Assembly (NCBI GenBank): GCA_964415395.1
Contig: CAYPZU010000002.1
Location: 1-64,000, forward strand
Source: CAYPZU01 sp964415395
GTDB taxonomy: Bacteria; Chlamydiota; Chlamydiia; Chlamydiales; SM23-39
DNA length: 64,000 nt
Reading direction: 5' to 3'
Shown here: one piece after another, positions 51,001-58,477 of the stretch
Position numbering within the stretch: the stretch's first letter is position 1
Layout of the letters: every line of letters begins with the position of its first letter
Notes under the pieces: generated by a model
The model's input: the letters and a program-made list of their open reading frames with translations, nothing else
What the model was told of the DNA's origin: nothing
Databases searched by the model: none
Made by a program: the position numbers and the translations under genes

Positions 51001-53707
51001 AAAAATCAGCGTCTTCACAGGCCCTTCCGGCTCCGGCAAATCGTCGCTCGCCTTCGAGACGCTCTACGCCGAAGGGCAGCGCCGCTACACCGAAACACTT
51101 CCCGCCTATTCAAGGGGGATGGTCAAGCAGCTCCCGAAACCAAAAGTCGACAAACTCGAAGGACTCTCTCCTTCGATCGCGCTGGAACAGAAAACAGGCG
51201 GACTCAATCCGCGCAGCACGATCGGAACGATCACCGAAATCTACGATCTGCTCCGCGTCCTCTACGCCCATCTCGGCGTCGCCCATTCGCCTGAAACGGG
51301 CCATCCGCTCCAGAATATCAGCAAAGAGTTCGTCGTCCGCAAAATCCTCGCGCGCCCCGAAGGTGAAAAAATCCAGATCCTCGCCCCCGCCGCCTTCCAT
51401 AAAAAAGAGACCTTCGAAGAACTTGTCGAGCGGCTCAACCGGCAGGGGTTTCTGCGGATCCGCCTCAATGGAACGACCTATCCGCTTGACGAACCGATTC
51501 CGTTTGAAAAACACAGAAAGAATGAAGTGTACCTCGTAATCGACCGCCTCCTCGTCGACCCGAAGAGCGAAAAGAGGCTCTATGAAGCGGTTGAAAAAGC
51601 GGCCCATTTTTCCGAGGGCGTGATCGTTTTGGCGACAGAAGAGAAAGACTTCTTCTTCAACCTCTCGTTCGCCGACGAATCGACCGGCGAGGCCTACCCG
51701 CCGATCACCCCGCAGACGTTCTCCTTCAATCACGACGCCGGGATGTGCCTCGAGTGCCAGGGACTCGGCATCACCTACGGCGCCCACCTGCAGGAGCAGA
51801 AAAGCTTCCTCCGCCTCTCCATCCTCGAAATCTGCGACCGTCTCTTCAAAGAAAAAGCGACTTCCGAATCGATCCGGCTGATCGAAAAATATTTCCTCGA
51901 GCTTGGCATCGATCCCGACGACCCGGTCAAAAATCTTCCGCAGAAGCAGCTCAACATCTTCCTGAACGGCGGCCCCGACGTGAAGCTGAAGAAATGGCCT
52001 CTTCTCCGCTGGCTCGGCCTCCACACCCAATTGGGCAGCGCCGTTCGGATGGCGACCGGCGGATTGCGCGAATCGCTCCTCCCCATGATGCGCGCCAGCA
52101 CATGTCCTTCCTGCGAAGGGAGCCGCCTCAACCCGCTCGCCCGAAACGTCCGGATCGGCAAACGGTCGCTCCCCGATCTCTGCCGCCTCAGCATCGAAGA
52201 GGCGTACGAGTTCATCCAGGAGATTTCGCTCAAAAAAGAAGAATTTTTGGCCGAGACCCACTCGCAGATCTGCAAATACCTCGAATTCCTTCTCGCCATC
52301 GGGCTCCGCTATCTCTCGCTCGACCGCTCCGCGCCCACTTTGAGCGGCGGCGAGCTGCAAAGGATCCGCCTCGCCCGCCAGCTCGGCTCGGGGCTTACTT
52401 CGTGCCTCTACATCCTCGACGAGCCGACCATCGGCCTGCATCCCTACAACAACGAACTGCTCAATCGGGCGCTGCGCGATTTGTGCCAGCTCGGAAACAC
52501 TCTCGTCCTCGTCGAACACGACCCGATGACCGTCAAAGCCGCCGACTACCTCTTCGATTTCGGCCCGAAAGCCGGCAGGGAAGGGGGACAGATCACCGCG
52601 CACGGAACGATTCCCGAGATCGAGAAAAACCCGAACTCGCTCACCGGCGCGTATCTCAGCGGAAGAAAAAAAATCCCGATCCCCAAAAAGAGGCGCCCTT
52701 TCGCTCCCGACATCCGGATCGAAAATGCATCTCTCCACAACCTGAAAAACGTTTCAGCGGCCTTCCCGAAAGCTGCGATCACCTGCCTCTCGGGCGTCTC
52801 CGGCTCCGGCAAATCGACTCTGATGCGCCATCTCCTCAAGCCTGCCGCCGAAATCGCCGCCGGCTCTTCGAAGCGGATGGAAATCGTCGATTACATGGGC
52901 GCAAAATTCTACGGACTCGACTCGTTTGAAAAGGTGATCACGATCGACCAAAGCCCAATCGGCCAGACGGCGCGCGCCGACGTCAGCACCTACTCCGACG
53001 TGCAGCCCCTCATCCGCGGCCACTATGCCGCGCTGCCGCTCGCCCAGGCGAAAGGGCTCCAGCCGCGCCACTTCAGCCCGAACCATTTGCGCGGCATGTG
53101 CCGCACCTGCTGGGGGCTCGGCTACAAAACGGTCGATCTCCAGTTCCTCCCCTCGGTGCGCGTCCAATGCGAAGCGTGCAAAGGATCGAGGCTCAACCCG
53201 ATCTCCCTCGAAGTGCGCTACAAAGGGAAACATTTCGGCGAAATCCTCCAGATGCCGGTCGAAGAGGCGCTGCAATTCTTCTCCGCGATCCCCCGCATCG
53301 TGAAAAAACTCGAAACGCTCATCGCTGTCGGCCTCCCCTATCTCCATCTCGGACAGGAACTCGCCTCGCTTTCAGGGGGAGAGGCGCAAAGACTCCGCTT
53401 ATCCCGCGAACTTTCCAAGCGGGAAGCCGGTAAAACGCTCTATCTCATCGACGAACCGACCGTCGGCCTCCATAGCGAAGACATCCTCAAGCTCCTCAAG
53501 ATCTTCCACCATCTCGCCGACAAGAGAAACACCCTCGTCATCATCGAACACAACCTCGACATTCTCGCCAATGCCGACTACATCCTCGACCTCGGCCCCG
53601 ACGCAGGCGAGAGCGGCGGAAAAATCGTCGCGAAAGGAACTCCCGAAGAGGTCGCCCGTTCGAAACAATCGAAAACAGCTCCCTATTTAGCCAAGGCTCT
53701 TCTATGA
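48062..53707 (+). CDS. uvrA: double-length excinuclease ABC subunit A
   Basis: DNA-damage recognition ATPase of nucleotide excision repair. 1881 residues, twice the usual 940: two complete UvrA units in tandem, as known for Chlamydia (1786 aa). Four Walker A motifs: GVSGSGKS (33-40), and similar near 640, 985 (GPSGSGKS) and 1577. LSGGE signatures precede four DEPxxGLH Walker B segments. Zinc-finger cysteine pairs CPACHGIG with CAACKGTR, CPYCGGLG with CPQCKGKR, CLECQGLG with CPSCEGSR, and CRTCWGLG with CEACKGSR are all intact. Such a protein probably works as a single-chain version of the UvrA dimer. Start ATG 48062; its stop overlaps the next gene (ATGA). Confidence 0.97.
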   Translation: MNEQPIVLKNVKVHNLKGVDLTLQPGELVVFTGVSGSGKSSLAFDTIYVEGQRRYIESLSHQARRFLTELPKPDAESISGIAPTIAIEQKTAGRTPRSTVGTMTGIYDFLRILYARIGVPHCPVSGEPVAAHSREKIIAELQSLPEKMKLIILAPFAKGKKGEFKEDFAELLSKGFMRLRIDGTFVDLSEEIELDPKEAHDVEIVVDRLTVSKESLPRIAEAAAAALELGKGFFSIYNPDTEEEKLFSQFAYSQKSGLSYGPLEPHDFSFNHPAGMCPACHGIGVSAEFDLKKIINPDLSLSEDCCSIASSYQTVRYGNIYDNLARLYKFKVTSAWKDLPEKAKHAFLYGTDAKWTRMHFTHPDKGTRWYEYVKWQGVIHEARERLTAAKSDAYRKKMAELMTEGACAACKGTRIKPYPAAAEVGGKRISEITAMPLSDALEFFEKLHLNELEKKIAGEILKEIRDRLQFLIYVGLSYLSLERTSPTLSGGESQRVRLASQIGAGLVGAIYILDEPSIGLHPADHHKLIGTIEKLRDQGNTVLVVEHDVDTMLAADSIVDVGPGAGQHGGEILAHGLVPDLMANPRSITGQYLSGKLRIEIPEKRRTGTGAKITVSGAKHHNLKDLTVPFPVGTLTCVTGVSGSGKSSLVTDILYPALANQFHNASLPVGAHSKIEGLDAINKVIAVDQSPIGRTPRSNAATYIKLFDEIRDLFTELPESKMRGFTAGHFSFNVKEGSCPYCGGLGQVRIDMDFMEDAWVECPQCKGKRFDPEILAVQFKGKSIHDVLEMDVEHALQLFEALPSIRKKLELLSLVGLDYLRLGQPSTTLSGGEAQRIKLAKELVRPPSGQTIYILDEPTTGLHFHDVKRLIKVLQQLVDKGNTILIIEHNMDLVKTADWVIEMGPGAGVHGGQVVAQGTPEALAKLGTPTGKALKEALHPVYKYKTAKKTRPVSANESPIVVEGASQNNLRSVSLQIPRGKISVFTGPSGSGKSSLAFETLYAEGQRRYTETLPAYSRGMVKQLPKPKVDKLEGLSPSIALEQKTGGLNPRSTIGTITEIYDLLRVLYAHLGVAHSPETGHPLQNISKEFVVRKILARPEGEKIQILAPAAFHKKETFEELVERLNRQGFLRIRLNGTTYPLDEPIPFEKHRKNEVYLVIDRLLVDPKSEKRLYEAVEKAAHFSEGVIVLATEEKDFFFNLSFADESTGEAYPPITPQTFSFNHDAGMCLECQGLGITYGAHLQEQKSFLRLSILEICDRLFKEKATSESIRLIEKYFLELGIDPDDPVKNLPQKQLNIFLNGGPDVKLKKWPLLRWLGLHTQLGSAVRMATGGLRESLLPMMRASTCPSCEGSRLNPLARNVRIGKRSLPDLCRLSIEEAYEFIQEISLKKEEFLAETHSQICKYLEFLLAIGLRYLSLDRSAPTLSGGELQRIRLARQLGSGLTSCLYILDEPTIGLHPYNNELLNRALRDLCQLGNTLVLVEHDPMTVKAADYLFDFGPKAGREGGQITAHGTIPEIEKNPNSLTGAYLSGRKKIPIPKKRRPFAPDIRIENASLHNLKNVSAAFPKAAITCLSGVSGSGKSTLMRHLLKPAAEIAAGSSKRMEIVDYMGAKFYGLDSFEKVITIDQSPIGQTARADVSTYSDVQPLIRGHYAALPLAQAKGLQPRHFSPNHLRGMCRTCWGLGYKTVDLQFLPSVRVQCEACKGSRLNPISLEVRYKGKHFGEILQMPVEEALQFFSAIPRIVKKLETLIAVGLPYLHLGQELASLSGGEAQRLRLSRELSKREAGKTLYLIDEPTVGLHSEDILKLLKIFHHLADKRNTLVIIEHNLDILANADYILDLGPDAGESGGKIVAKGTPEEVARSKQSKTAPYLAKALL

Positions 53708-54423
53708 ACAAACCGAACTTTGGATTCGACGCGCCCGGAGTGATCCGCTGGCTCTTCATCTTCTCGCTCCTCTCTCTCGCCGCTTCCTTCGCCTCGCGCC
53801 TCATCCCCTATCCGCTCCTTTCCAAAATCGTCCTCCTCTACTTTTTCTCCTCCGCCCTCTTCACCTTTGGATCCGGCGTTTGGATGCTCTACGGAACAAA
53901 ATGGGGCAAACCGAAACTCCTCCGAAAGATCGCTGAAGAATTCGCTCTCTCCGGATCGGAAAAAATCCTCGACGTCGGGTGCGGGCGCGGCCTGTTCCTG
54001 ATCGAAATGGCCCTGAAACTAAAAACCGGCAAAGCGCACGGCATCGACCTATGGATCGGAAAAGACCAGTCGGGAAACGCTCTTGAAAACACCCGCCGCA
54101 ATGCAGAAGCGGCCGGCGTTTCAGACCGGATCGAACTTACGACCGCCGACATGCGGCAAATCCCCTACGCCGACAACACTTTCGATATCGCCGTTTCGAG
54201 CCTGGCCATCCACAACCTGAAAAACAAAGAAGAGAGAGATCTCGCCCTCAAAGAAATCCTCCGCGTGCTCAAACCAGGAGGCTCTTTCGCTCTCCTCGAC
54301 ATCCAGCATGCGCCGCAATATACCCAAACCCTTAAAGAGTTGGGCGCCCGCAACGTAAAAATTTCTGCTCCCCACTACCTTTATTGTCCGCCAGTGAGTA
54401 TAGTGAAAGGGAACAAGGGGTGA
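53704..54423 (+). CDS. membrane-anchored SAM-dependent methyltransferase
   Basis: 239 residues. Two N-terminal hydrophobic segments (WLFIFSLLSLAASFASRL and IVLLYFFSSALFTFGSGVW) precede a class I methyltransferase: motif I ILDVGCGRGLFL (near 88-99), acidic motif II GIDLW, motif IV DIAVSSLAIHN and post-motif RVLKPGGSFALLDI. Substrate unknown; an anchored enzyme may act on quinones or lipids. Overlaps uvrA by 4 bases and is followed 6 bases later by another membrane protein gene, so it forms an operon with them. Confidence 0.85.
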   Translation: MNKPNFGFDAPGVIRWLFIFSLLSLAASFASRLIPYPLLSKIVLLYFFSSALFTFGSGVWMLYGTKWGKPKLLRKIAEEFALSGSEKILDVGCGRGLFLIEMALKLKTGKAHGIDLWIGKDQSGNALENTRRNAEAAGVSDRIELTTADMRQIPYADNTFDIAVSSLAIHNLKNKEERDLALKEILRVLKPGGSFALLDIQHAPQYTQTLKELGARNVKISAPHYLYCPPVSIVKGNKG

Positions 54424-54429
54424 ATTCGC

Positions 54430-54798
54430 ATGTTTAAAGCCATCACGTCCAAAAGAAAAGCCCACGCTGTCTCAACCGCCCTCTTCCTCCTCGGGCTGGC
54501 CTCGCTGGTTTTCACCGACGCCTGGTGGCCCGGGATCATGCTCGTCGTCGGCCTGCCGCTGGCGCTCCGCCAATACCTTTTAGGGCGCACGTACGACATG
54601 ATGATCACCCTCCTCGTCTTTATCGGAACGTTCGTCACTGTCCAGTACGACATCTCCTGGCGCATCTTCCTCCCCGTCCTCTTTACCCTCGGCGCGCTCT
54701 ACGTCCTCTTCCGCGAGTTTTTCGGACCCGATGAGACGACCGAAGAAGAAAAAGAAGAAGACGTCGAACACGAAATCGAAGAAGAACAGAAAAAATAA
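54430..54798 (+). CDS. hypothetical membrane protein with acidic tail
   Basis: 122 residues: three or four closely spaced hydrophobic segments (AVSTALFLLGLASLVF, GIMLVVGLPLALRQYLL, MITLLVFIGTFVTV, IFLPVLFTLGALYVLF) and a highly acidic, then Lys-ending tail (TEEEKEEDVEHEIEEEQKK). Not recognised beyond this. A truncated second copy of its 3' part lies at 55142-55258. It begins 6 bases after the methyltransferase stop. Confidence 0.7.
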   Translation: MFKAITSKRKAHAVSTALFLLGLASLVFTDAWWPGIMLVVGLPLALRQYLLGRTYDMMITLLVFIGTFVTVQYDISWRIFLPVLFTLGALYVLFREFFGPDETTEEEKEEDVEHEIEEEQKK

Positions 54799-54809
54799 TA
54801 GGTTGTATT

Positions 54810-55034
54810 ATGTCCAGACCCATCCACGCCGCTCCCCCGGCCGCATTCATTCCGCCGCACTTCTTCCCGCTCGTTCCTGGCGCAGGAGCGCCCGTAGCGC
54901 CGCACGCTCCCGCTGCAGGCGTAGAAGCCCCTGCCCCCGCTCTTCCTGCCCAAGCCGCGCCCCCAGCCGTTGCCGCGCCAGACCACCAAGCTCCGCCTGA
55001 AGTCAAACCGCAAGACCACTGGCTCCGCGGCTAA
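54810..55034 (+). CDS. Pro/Ala-rich small protein, tandem copy 1
   Basis: 74 residues of low complexity: about 40 percent Pro and Ala, no signal peptide, no membrane segment. Starts MSRPIHAAPPAAFIPPHFFP and ends with HWLRG. The paralogue at 55270-55569 keeps the same two ends with a changed, longer centre, which suggests that the ends are the functional parts. TAATAGGTTGTATT is the shared leader just before both starts. Unknown function. Confidence 0.55.
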   Translation: MSRPIHAAPPAAFIPPHFFPLVPGAGAPVAPHAPAAGVEAPAPALPAQAAPPAVAAPDHQAPPEVKPQDHWLRG

Positions 55035-55081
55035 CAGCCCGAGCCACGCTCTTCAGCATAGAAAATTACAGGATAGACAGG

Positions 55082-55258
55082 ATGACCGTTCGCTCTGCGA
55101 ACCTACTCCGTTTGCACCCGGCGGCCCATTCTATCTGCTCGTGGCGCATCTTCCTCCCCGTCCTCTTTACCCTCGGCGCGCTCTACGTCCTCTTCCGAAA
55201 GTTTTTCGGACCCGATGAGATGACCGAGGAAGAAAAAGAAGAAGAACAGAAAAAATAA
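55082..55258 (+). pseudogene. truncated duplicate of the acidic-tail membrane protein gene
   Basis: From 55142 the sequence repeats the last third of the gene at 54430-54798 (WRIFLPVLFTLGALYVLF and the acidic tail, shortened by deletion). The upstream two thirds are missing; an ATG at 55082 in repeat sequence happens to give an open frame of 58 codons that ends at the correct stop. It could be translated as a one-segment membrane peptide, but a remnant of duplication is more likely. Confidence 0.75.
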
Positions 55259-55269
55259 TAGGTTGTTTT

Positions 55270-55569
55270 ATGACCAGGCCCATCGACGACGCTCCCCAGT
55301 ACTACCCAGCTCCGCCGCACATCTTCCCGATGCCTGCCGCGCTCGGAGCCGGAGCTCCCGCTGGCCCCATAGCAGCCCCTCCAGCCGGAGCTCCTGCCCC
55401 CCTAGCGCCAGCAGCCCCCGCCGCTCCTGCAGCAGCAGCCCAAGCCGCCCCCGCGCGAGCGGCCTCCGCCGCTCCTCCAGCAGTCGCTCGTGCAGCAGCC
55501 GCTCCTGCCGCCCAAGCCGCCCCTGCTCCAGCGGCTGCCGTGCCTGAACGCCACTGGCTCCGCGGCTAA
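55270..55569 (+). CDS. Pro/Ala-rich small protein, tandem copy 2
   Basis: 99 residues. MTRPIDDAPQYYPAPPHIFP at the start and ERHWLRG at the end match copy 1; the centre is an almost pure Ala/Pro tract with many AAPAAPA runs, longer than in copy 1, as expected from slippage in a repetitive region. No domain. It is preceded by the same TAATAGGTTGT leader. Function unknown; Pro-rich sequences can bind SH3, WW or MYND-type domains, which is only a thought. Confidence 0.55.
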   Translation: MTRPIDDAPQYYPAPPHIFPMPAALGAGAPAGPIAAPPAGAPAPLAPAAPAAPAAAAQAAPARAASAAPPAVARAAAAPAAQAAPAPAAAVPERHWLRG

Positions 55570-55980
55570 CAGCCCGAGCAAGCCTCCTTAGATTTGAAAT
55601 TACAGGATAGACAGGATGACGGTTCGCTCTGCGAACCTAAGGATGTAAAGGATAAGAAGAATAGGCCGCCGGGTACAGCCTCAAGATTTGAGGCTAGCTG
55701 CGTCCCTGACGCAGCTGCAAACTCCGTTTGCACCCGGCGGCCCGATGTATCTGCAGCTTCCTTATCCTCGAGCACGTCGAGTGCGAACGGAGTGAGCGAA
55801 TTGCGGAGAATCCGCAATCCCAGCTTTAGCTGGGAACTCGACGTTTCTTATTTTTATCCTGTATATCCTTAGGCTCGCCGTGCGAGCCGTCATCCTGTCT
55901 ATCCTGTAAATTGCAACACTGCAAAAACCTGATTGACAGCAGGATCTCTATTCAATCCTCGCGACACTGCAAAAACCTGA
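55570..55980. repeat. intergenic repeats and hairpins
   Basis: Contains ATTACAGGATAGACAGGATG (55599 on), also at 55065 and inverted near 55890; GTTCGC-tct-GCGAAC (55622-55636); CTCAAgatTTGAG; GCTGCGT..ACGCAGC; GGCTCGC-cgt-GCGAGCC near 55875; and CTCCGTTTGCACCCGGCGGC (55722 on) shared with 55105. No gene seen; ORFs here are made of repeats. Confidence 0.75.
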
Positions 55981-56994
55981 TTAGCGGCGGGATTTGTAGT
56001 CGATGCCCATGGCTCTGCGCACTTCATGCAGCGTCTTGTCGGCTTCCGCCGCCGCTACTTCAGTGCCCTGGAAAAGATACTCCATCACCTGCTTCGGATC
56101 TTTCGCGAATTCTTCGCGCCGCTTACGGATCGGCTCCAGGAAATGGAGCAGCACTTCAAGAAGGTACTTCTTCACAACGGAATCGCCCAGGCCGCCCTTC
56201 TGGTAGTGAGCCTTCATCTCGTCGATCTTCGCCTTGTCTTTACCGAACGCATCGAGATAAGTGAAGACAGGATTGCCCTCCACTTTGCCCGGATCTTCGA
56301 CGCGCAGGTGGCCCGGGTCGGTGTACATCCCTTTCACTTTCTTGGCGACGTCATCAGGCGAATCGCCGAGGAAAATCGCATTCCCCAAGCTCTTGCTCAT
56401 CTTCGCCTTTCCATCGATGCCGGGCAACCTTGCGATCGCAGACGTCATCACTTCCGGCTCGACCAATACATCGGTGTTGTAAAGGCGGTTGAATTTACGA
56501 ACCAATTCGACCGTCTGCTCGATCATCGGAATCTGATCGTCGCCCACCGGCACGAGGCTCGCCTTGAACGCCGTAATGTCGGCCGCCTGGGAAATCGGGT
56601 AGACCATGAAGCCCGCCGGAACCTCTTCGCCGTATCCTTTCTGCTGGATCTCGAGCTTCACCGTCGGGTTGTGCTTGAGACGGTTCCACGTCACCAGATT
56701 GAGGAAATACTGCATCAGCTCGGGCAGAGCGGGCACCATCGACTGGATGAAGATCGTCGTGATCTTCGGGTCGATCCCCACCGCGAGATAGTCGAGAGCT
56801 ACCTCAAGAATATTCTCGCGGATTTTCTGCGGCTCGTGCGCGTGGTCAGTGAGAGCCTGCGCGTCAGCGACCATTACGAATTGCCGGTGCATCTCCTGCA
56901 GCTTCACGCGGGCGGCCAAAGAGCCGACATAATGCCCCAAGTGAAGCTTTCCCGTAGGCCTGTCGCCAGTAAGAATGATTTTTTTCCCAGTCAT
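55981..56994 (-). CDS. trpS: tryptophanyl-tRNA synthetase
   Basis: Class I synthetase, 337 residues, normal length. HIGH-type motif GKLHLGHYVG (15-24), and AKMSKSLGN near 199. The active-site segments VMVADAQALTDH and VPVGDDQIPMIEQTVELVRKFN, with the Gly-Asp-Asp-Gln of TrpRS, set it apart from TyrRS. In Chlamydia trpS is also single copy. It stands alone on the minus strand next to the receiver gene. Confidence 0.96.
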   Translation of the reverse strand: MTGKKIILTGDRPTGKLHLGHYVGSLAARVKLQEMHRQFVMVADAQALTDHAHEPQKIRENILEVALDYLAVGIDPKITTIFIQSMVPALPELMQYFLNLVTWNRLKHNPTVKLEIQQKGYGEEVPAGFMVYPISQAADITAFKASLVPVGDDQIPMIEQTVELVRKFNRLYNTDVLVEPEVMTSAIARLPGIDGKAKMSKSLGNAIFLGDSPDDVAKKVKGMYTDPGHLRVEDPGKVEGNPVFTYLDAFGKDKAKIDEMKAHYQKGGLGDSVVKKYLLEVLLHFLEPIRKRREEFAKDPKQVMEYLFQGTEVAAAEADKTLHEVRRAMGIDYKSRR

Positions 56995-57041
56995 AGCCGA
57001 TCCATGTTTCGCTCCATTCTAGCGACCCTGGGCAAAAAATT

Positions 57042-57533
57042 TCATCCTCTTTCGGCGCCCCCCTTCTCTTCGCTTGGCTCGCTCCTCCACAGTTTGATCA
57101 GGCTTCTCACATCCTGGATCGAGATGGGCTTCGGCAGCACGGAAGTGAAGCAGCTGCACGAGGCGAATTTGGCAGGAGGATCGCCAGAAGAGACGGAAAA
57201 CCTGCGGCGGACGGCCGCGCTCACTTTTTCCGAAGCGGCGATCCCTGTCGCCAGACGAATCCCCATATCCTCTTCGGGATGCTCTCCTGCTCGGGCGGGA
57301 AACTGGTTATCCCAAACGACCCCCCAGACGGAAACCGCCCTCCGCTCGACAAATCTTCTGCCGTCGAGATCCCATTCCAGAAAAGGTTCTCCGGAAAAAA
57401 CTTTCTGGGCATTCACCGCATCGGCGACGACGACGAAATCCAGATCAGGACACTCCGTCTGGAAAATTCTCCGGACGCATTTGGCAGAGACAAAATTGTC
57501 TTCTACGCACAAAACTGTATTGACTGCGCTCAT
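57042..57533 (-). CDS. single-domain response regulator-like protein, copy 1
   Basis: 163 residues with a receiver fold: acidic pair in VLCVEDN (7-13), phosphoacceptor-like Asp in VVWDNQFP (near 75), and the Lys of LPKPIS (near 140). Between beta-2 and beta-3 there is an unusual insertion (GEPFLEWDLDGRRFVERRAV). No output domain. The paralogue at 57860-58336 has the same architecture, with about 45 percent identity by eye. No histidine kinase is adjacent; partners may be PknD or an orphan kinase. Receiver assignment is from motifs only. Confidence 0.7.
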   Translation of the reverse strand: MSAVNTVLCVEDNFVSAKCVRRIFQTECPDLDFVVVADAVNAQKVFSGEPFLEWDLDGRRFVERRAVSVWGVVWDNQFPARAGEHPEEDMGIRLATGIAASEKVSAAVRRRFSVSSGDPPAKFASCSCFTSVLPKPISIQDVRSLIKLWRSEPSEEKGGAERG

Positions 57534-57551
57534 CTTCCTCCTTCGGAATTA

Positions 57552-57877
57552 TATACCGCTCGTGATTGAAGATCCGGTTCTGCCGGCGCCATCCCCAAAG
57601 AACGGGGCGTTCTTTGGGAACCCCTTGGCGCGTCGAGCAGCCACAGACTTTGAGATCCGCTTCCACCCCACCCCAACGATGATGCATCGTCTGGGACCCC
57701 GGAGCTAAACTTTTTAAGTTTAGCTGCTTCAGCGTCGGCTTCGCCTGACTCAAATTCTGGGCGGCCTACGGCCCGGTTCGCTTTCGCTCACCTGCTTCCC
57801 TTTAAAAATGTCCCCCGGACATTTTCAAAGTGTCCGCAGCCTTGGCATATTCCGATTCTTCAATTTCTCTCGGTATA
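57552..57877 (+). repeat. miniature palindromic element with terminal inverted repeats, copy 2
   Basis: 326 bp bounded by TATACCGCTCGTGATTGAAG (from 57552) and the inverse-type CTTCAATTTCTCTCGGTATA (to 57877). Same element as at 10277-10449, here longer, with an inner hairpin GCTAAACTT-ttt-AAGTTTAGC (57704-57724) and an extra block 57771-57842 that resembles 25620-25690. It lies between the two receiver genes and its right end supplies the last codons and stop of the second one. Confidence 0.7.
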
Positions 57878-58336
57878 TCCCCAATCATTTAATAATGTTC
57901 TTAACCGCGGCATCGAAATAGGCTTCGGCACCACCCTGGAAAAGACTCCGCAGCCTCTGAATCTCTCTTCCGGATCGGAAGAGGAAACAGCAAACCGCGA
58001 AAGAACTTCCCTGCTCACTTTTCCGGAAGTGGCAACGGCTCCTGCTGTGCGGATTCCCATGTCCTCGACCGGCCGGCCTCCCGGAAACTCAGGAAACTGG
58101 TTATCCCAAATCACTCCCCAGACCGCCACCGTCCTTTGCTGGATGTACACATCCCAATCGGGATCAGCCAGCCAGCTCATGAACGGCTCTCCCCAAAGCG
58201 CTCTCCGGGCGTTTTCCGCATCGGAAACAAGTTTCAAATCGATGTCGGGAAAGGATTTTTGAAACATTCCCCGGAGAATGAGGGCAGCAAACGGCATGTC
58301 CTCCACGCAAAGAACTGTTTTTGGATGAACGCTCAT
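57860..58336 (-). CDS. single-domain response regulator-like protein, copy 2
   Basis: 158 residues from ATG 58336 (the frame extends six codons further). TVLCVEDM, VIWDNQFP and VPKPIS are the receiver motifs at the same spacing as in the copy at 57042-57533; the insertion between beta-2 and beta-3 is also shared. The final codons, GYTERN and stop, are encoded by the terminal repeat of the element at 57552-57877, so the original C-terminus was replaced or trimmed when the element inserted. Divergent from pknD, which suggests, but does not prove, a functional link. Confidence 0.7.
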   Translation of the reverse strand: MSVHPKTVLCVEDMPFAALILRGMFQKSFPDIDLKLVSDAENARRALWGEPFMSWLADPDWDVYIQQRTVAVWGVIWDNQFPEFPGGRPVEDMGIRTAGAVATSGKVSREVLSRFAVSSSDPEERFRGCGVFSRVVPKPISMPRLRTLLNDWGYTERN

Positions 58337-58477
58337 ACACACCTCTGTCCACAAAATCTTTGTTTGTAGTTTATAGTTTCTTTATATGGCAAGAAAAATT
58401 TCTCAACCCTCTTGCAAGGAAATGCCTTGCACATTTAAGTCTATTGTGGGATTACGTTTGGTCGGAAGGCAAAATAC

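Noticed and set aside
51110..52738. 542-codon open frame antisense to uvrA
   Set aside because: Shadow of a GC-rich conserved gene; composition (Arg/Glu/Val/Gly-rich) and lack of motifs are typical of antisense frames, and uvrA motifs on the plus strand are beyond doubt.
54970..55218. 82-codon plus-strand frame between the Pro/Ala genes
   Set aside because: It reads the duplicated membrane-protein remnant in a wrong frame; the homologous frame is the short one ending at 55258.
56026..57708. 560-codon plus-strand frame across trpS and the receiver gene
   Set aside because: Antisense to trpS with its HIGH and KMSKS motifs, continuing through unrelated intergenic sequence and the mobile-like element.
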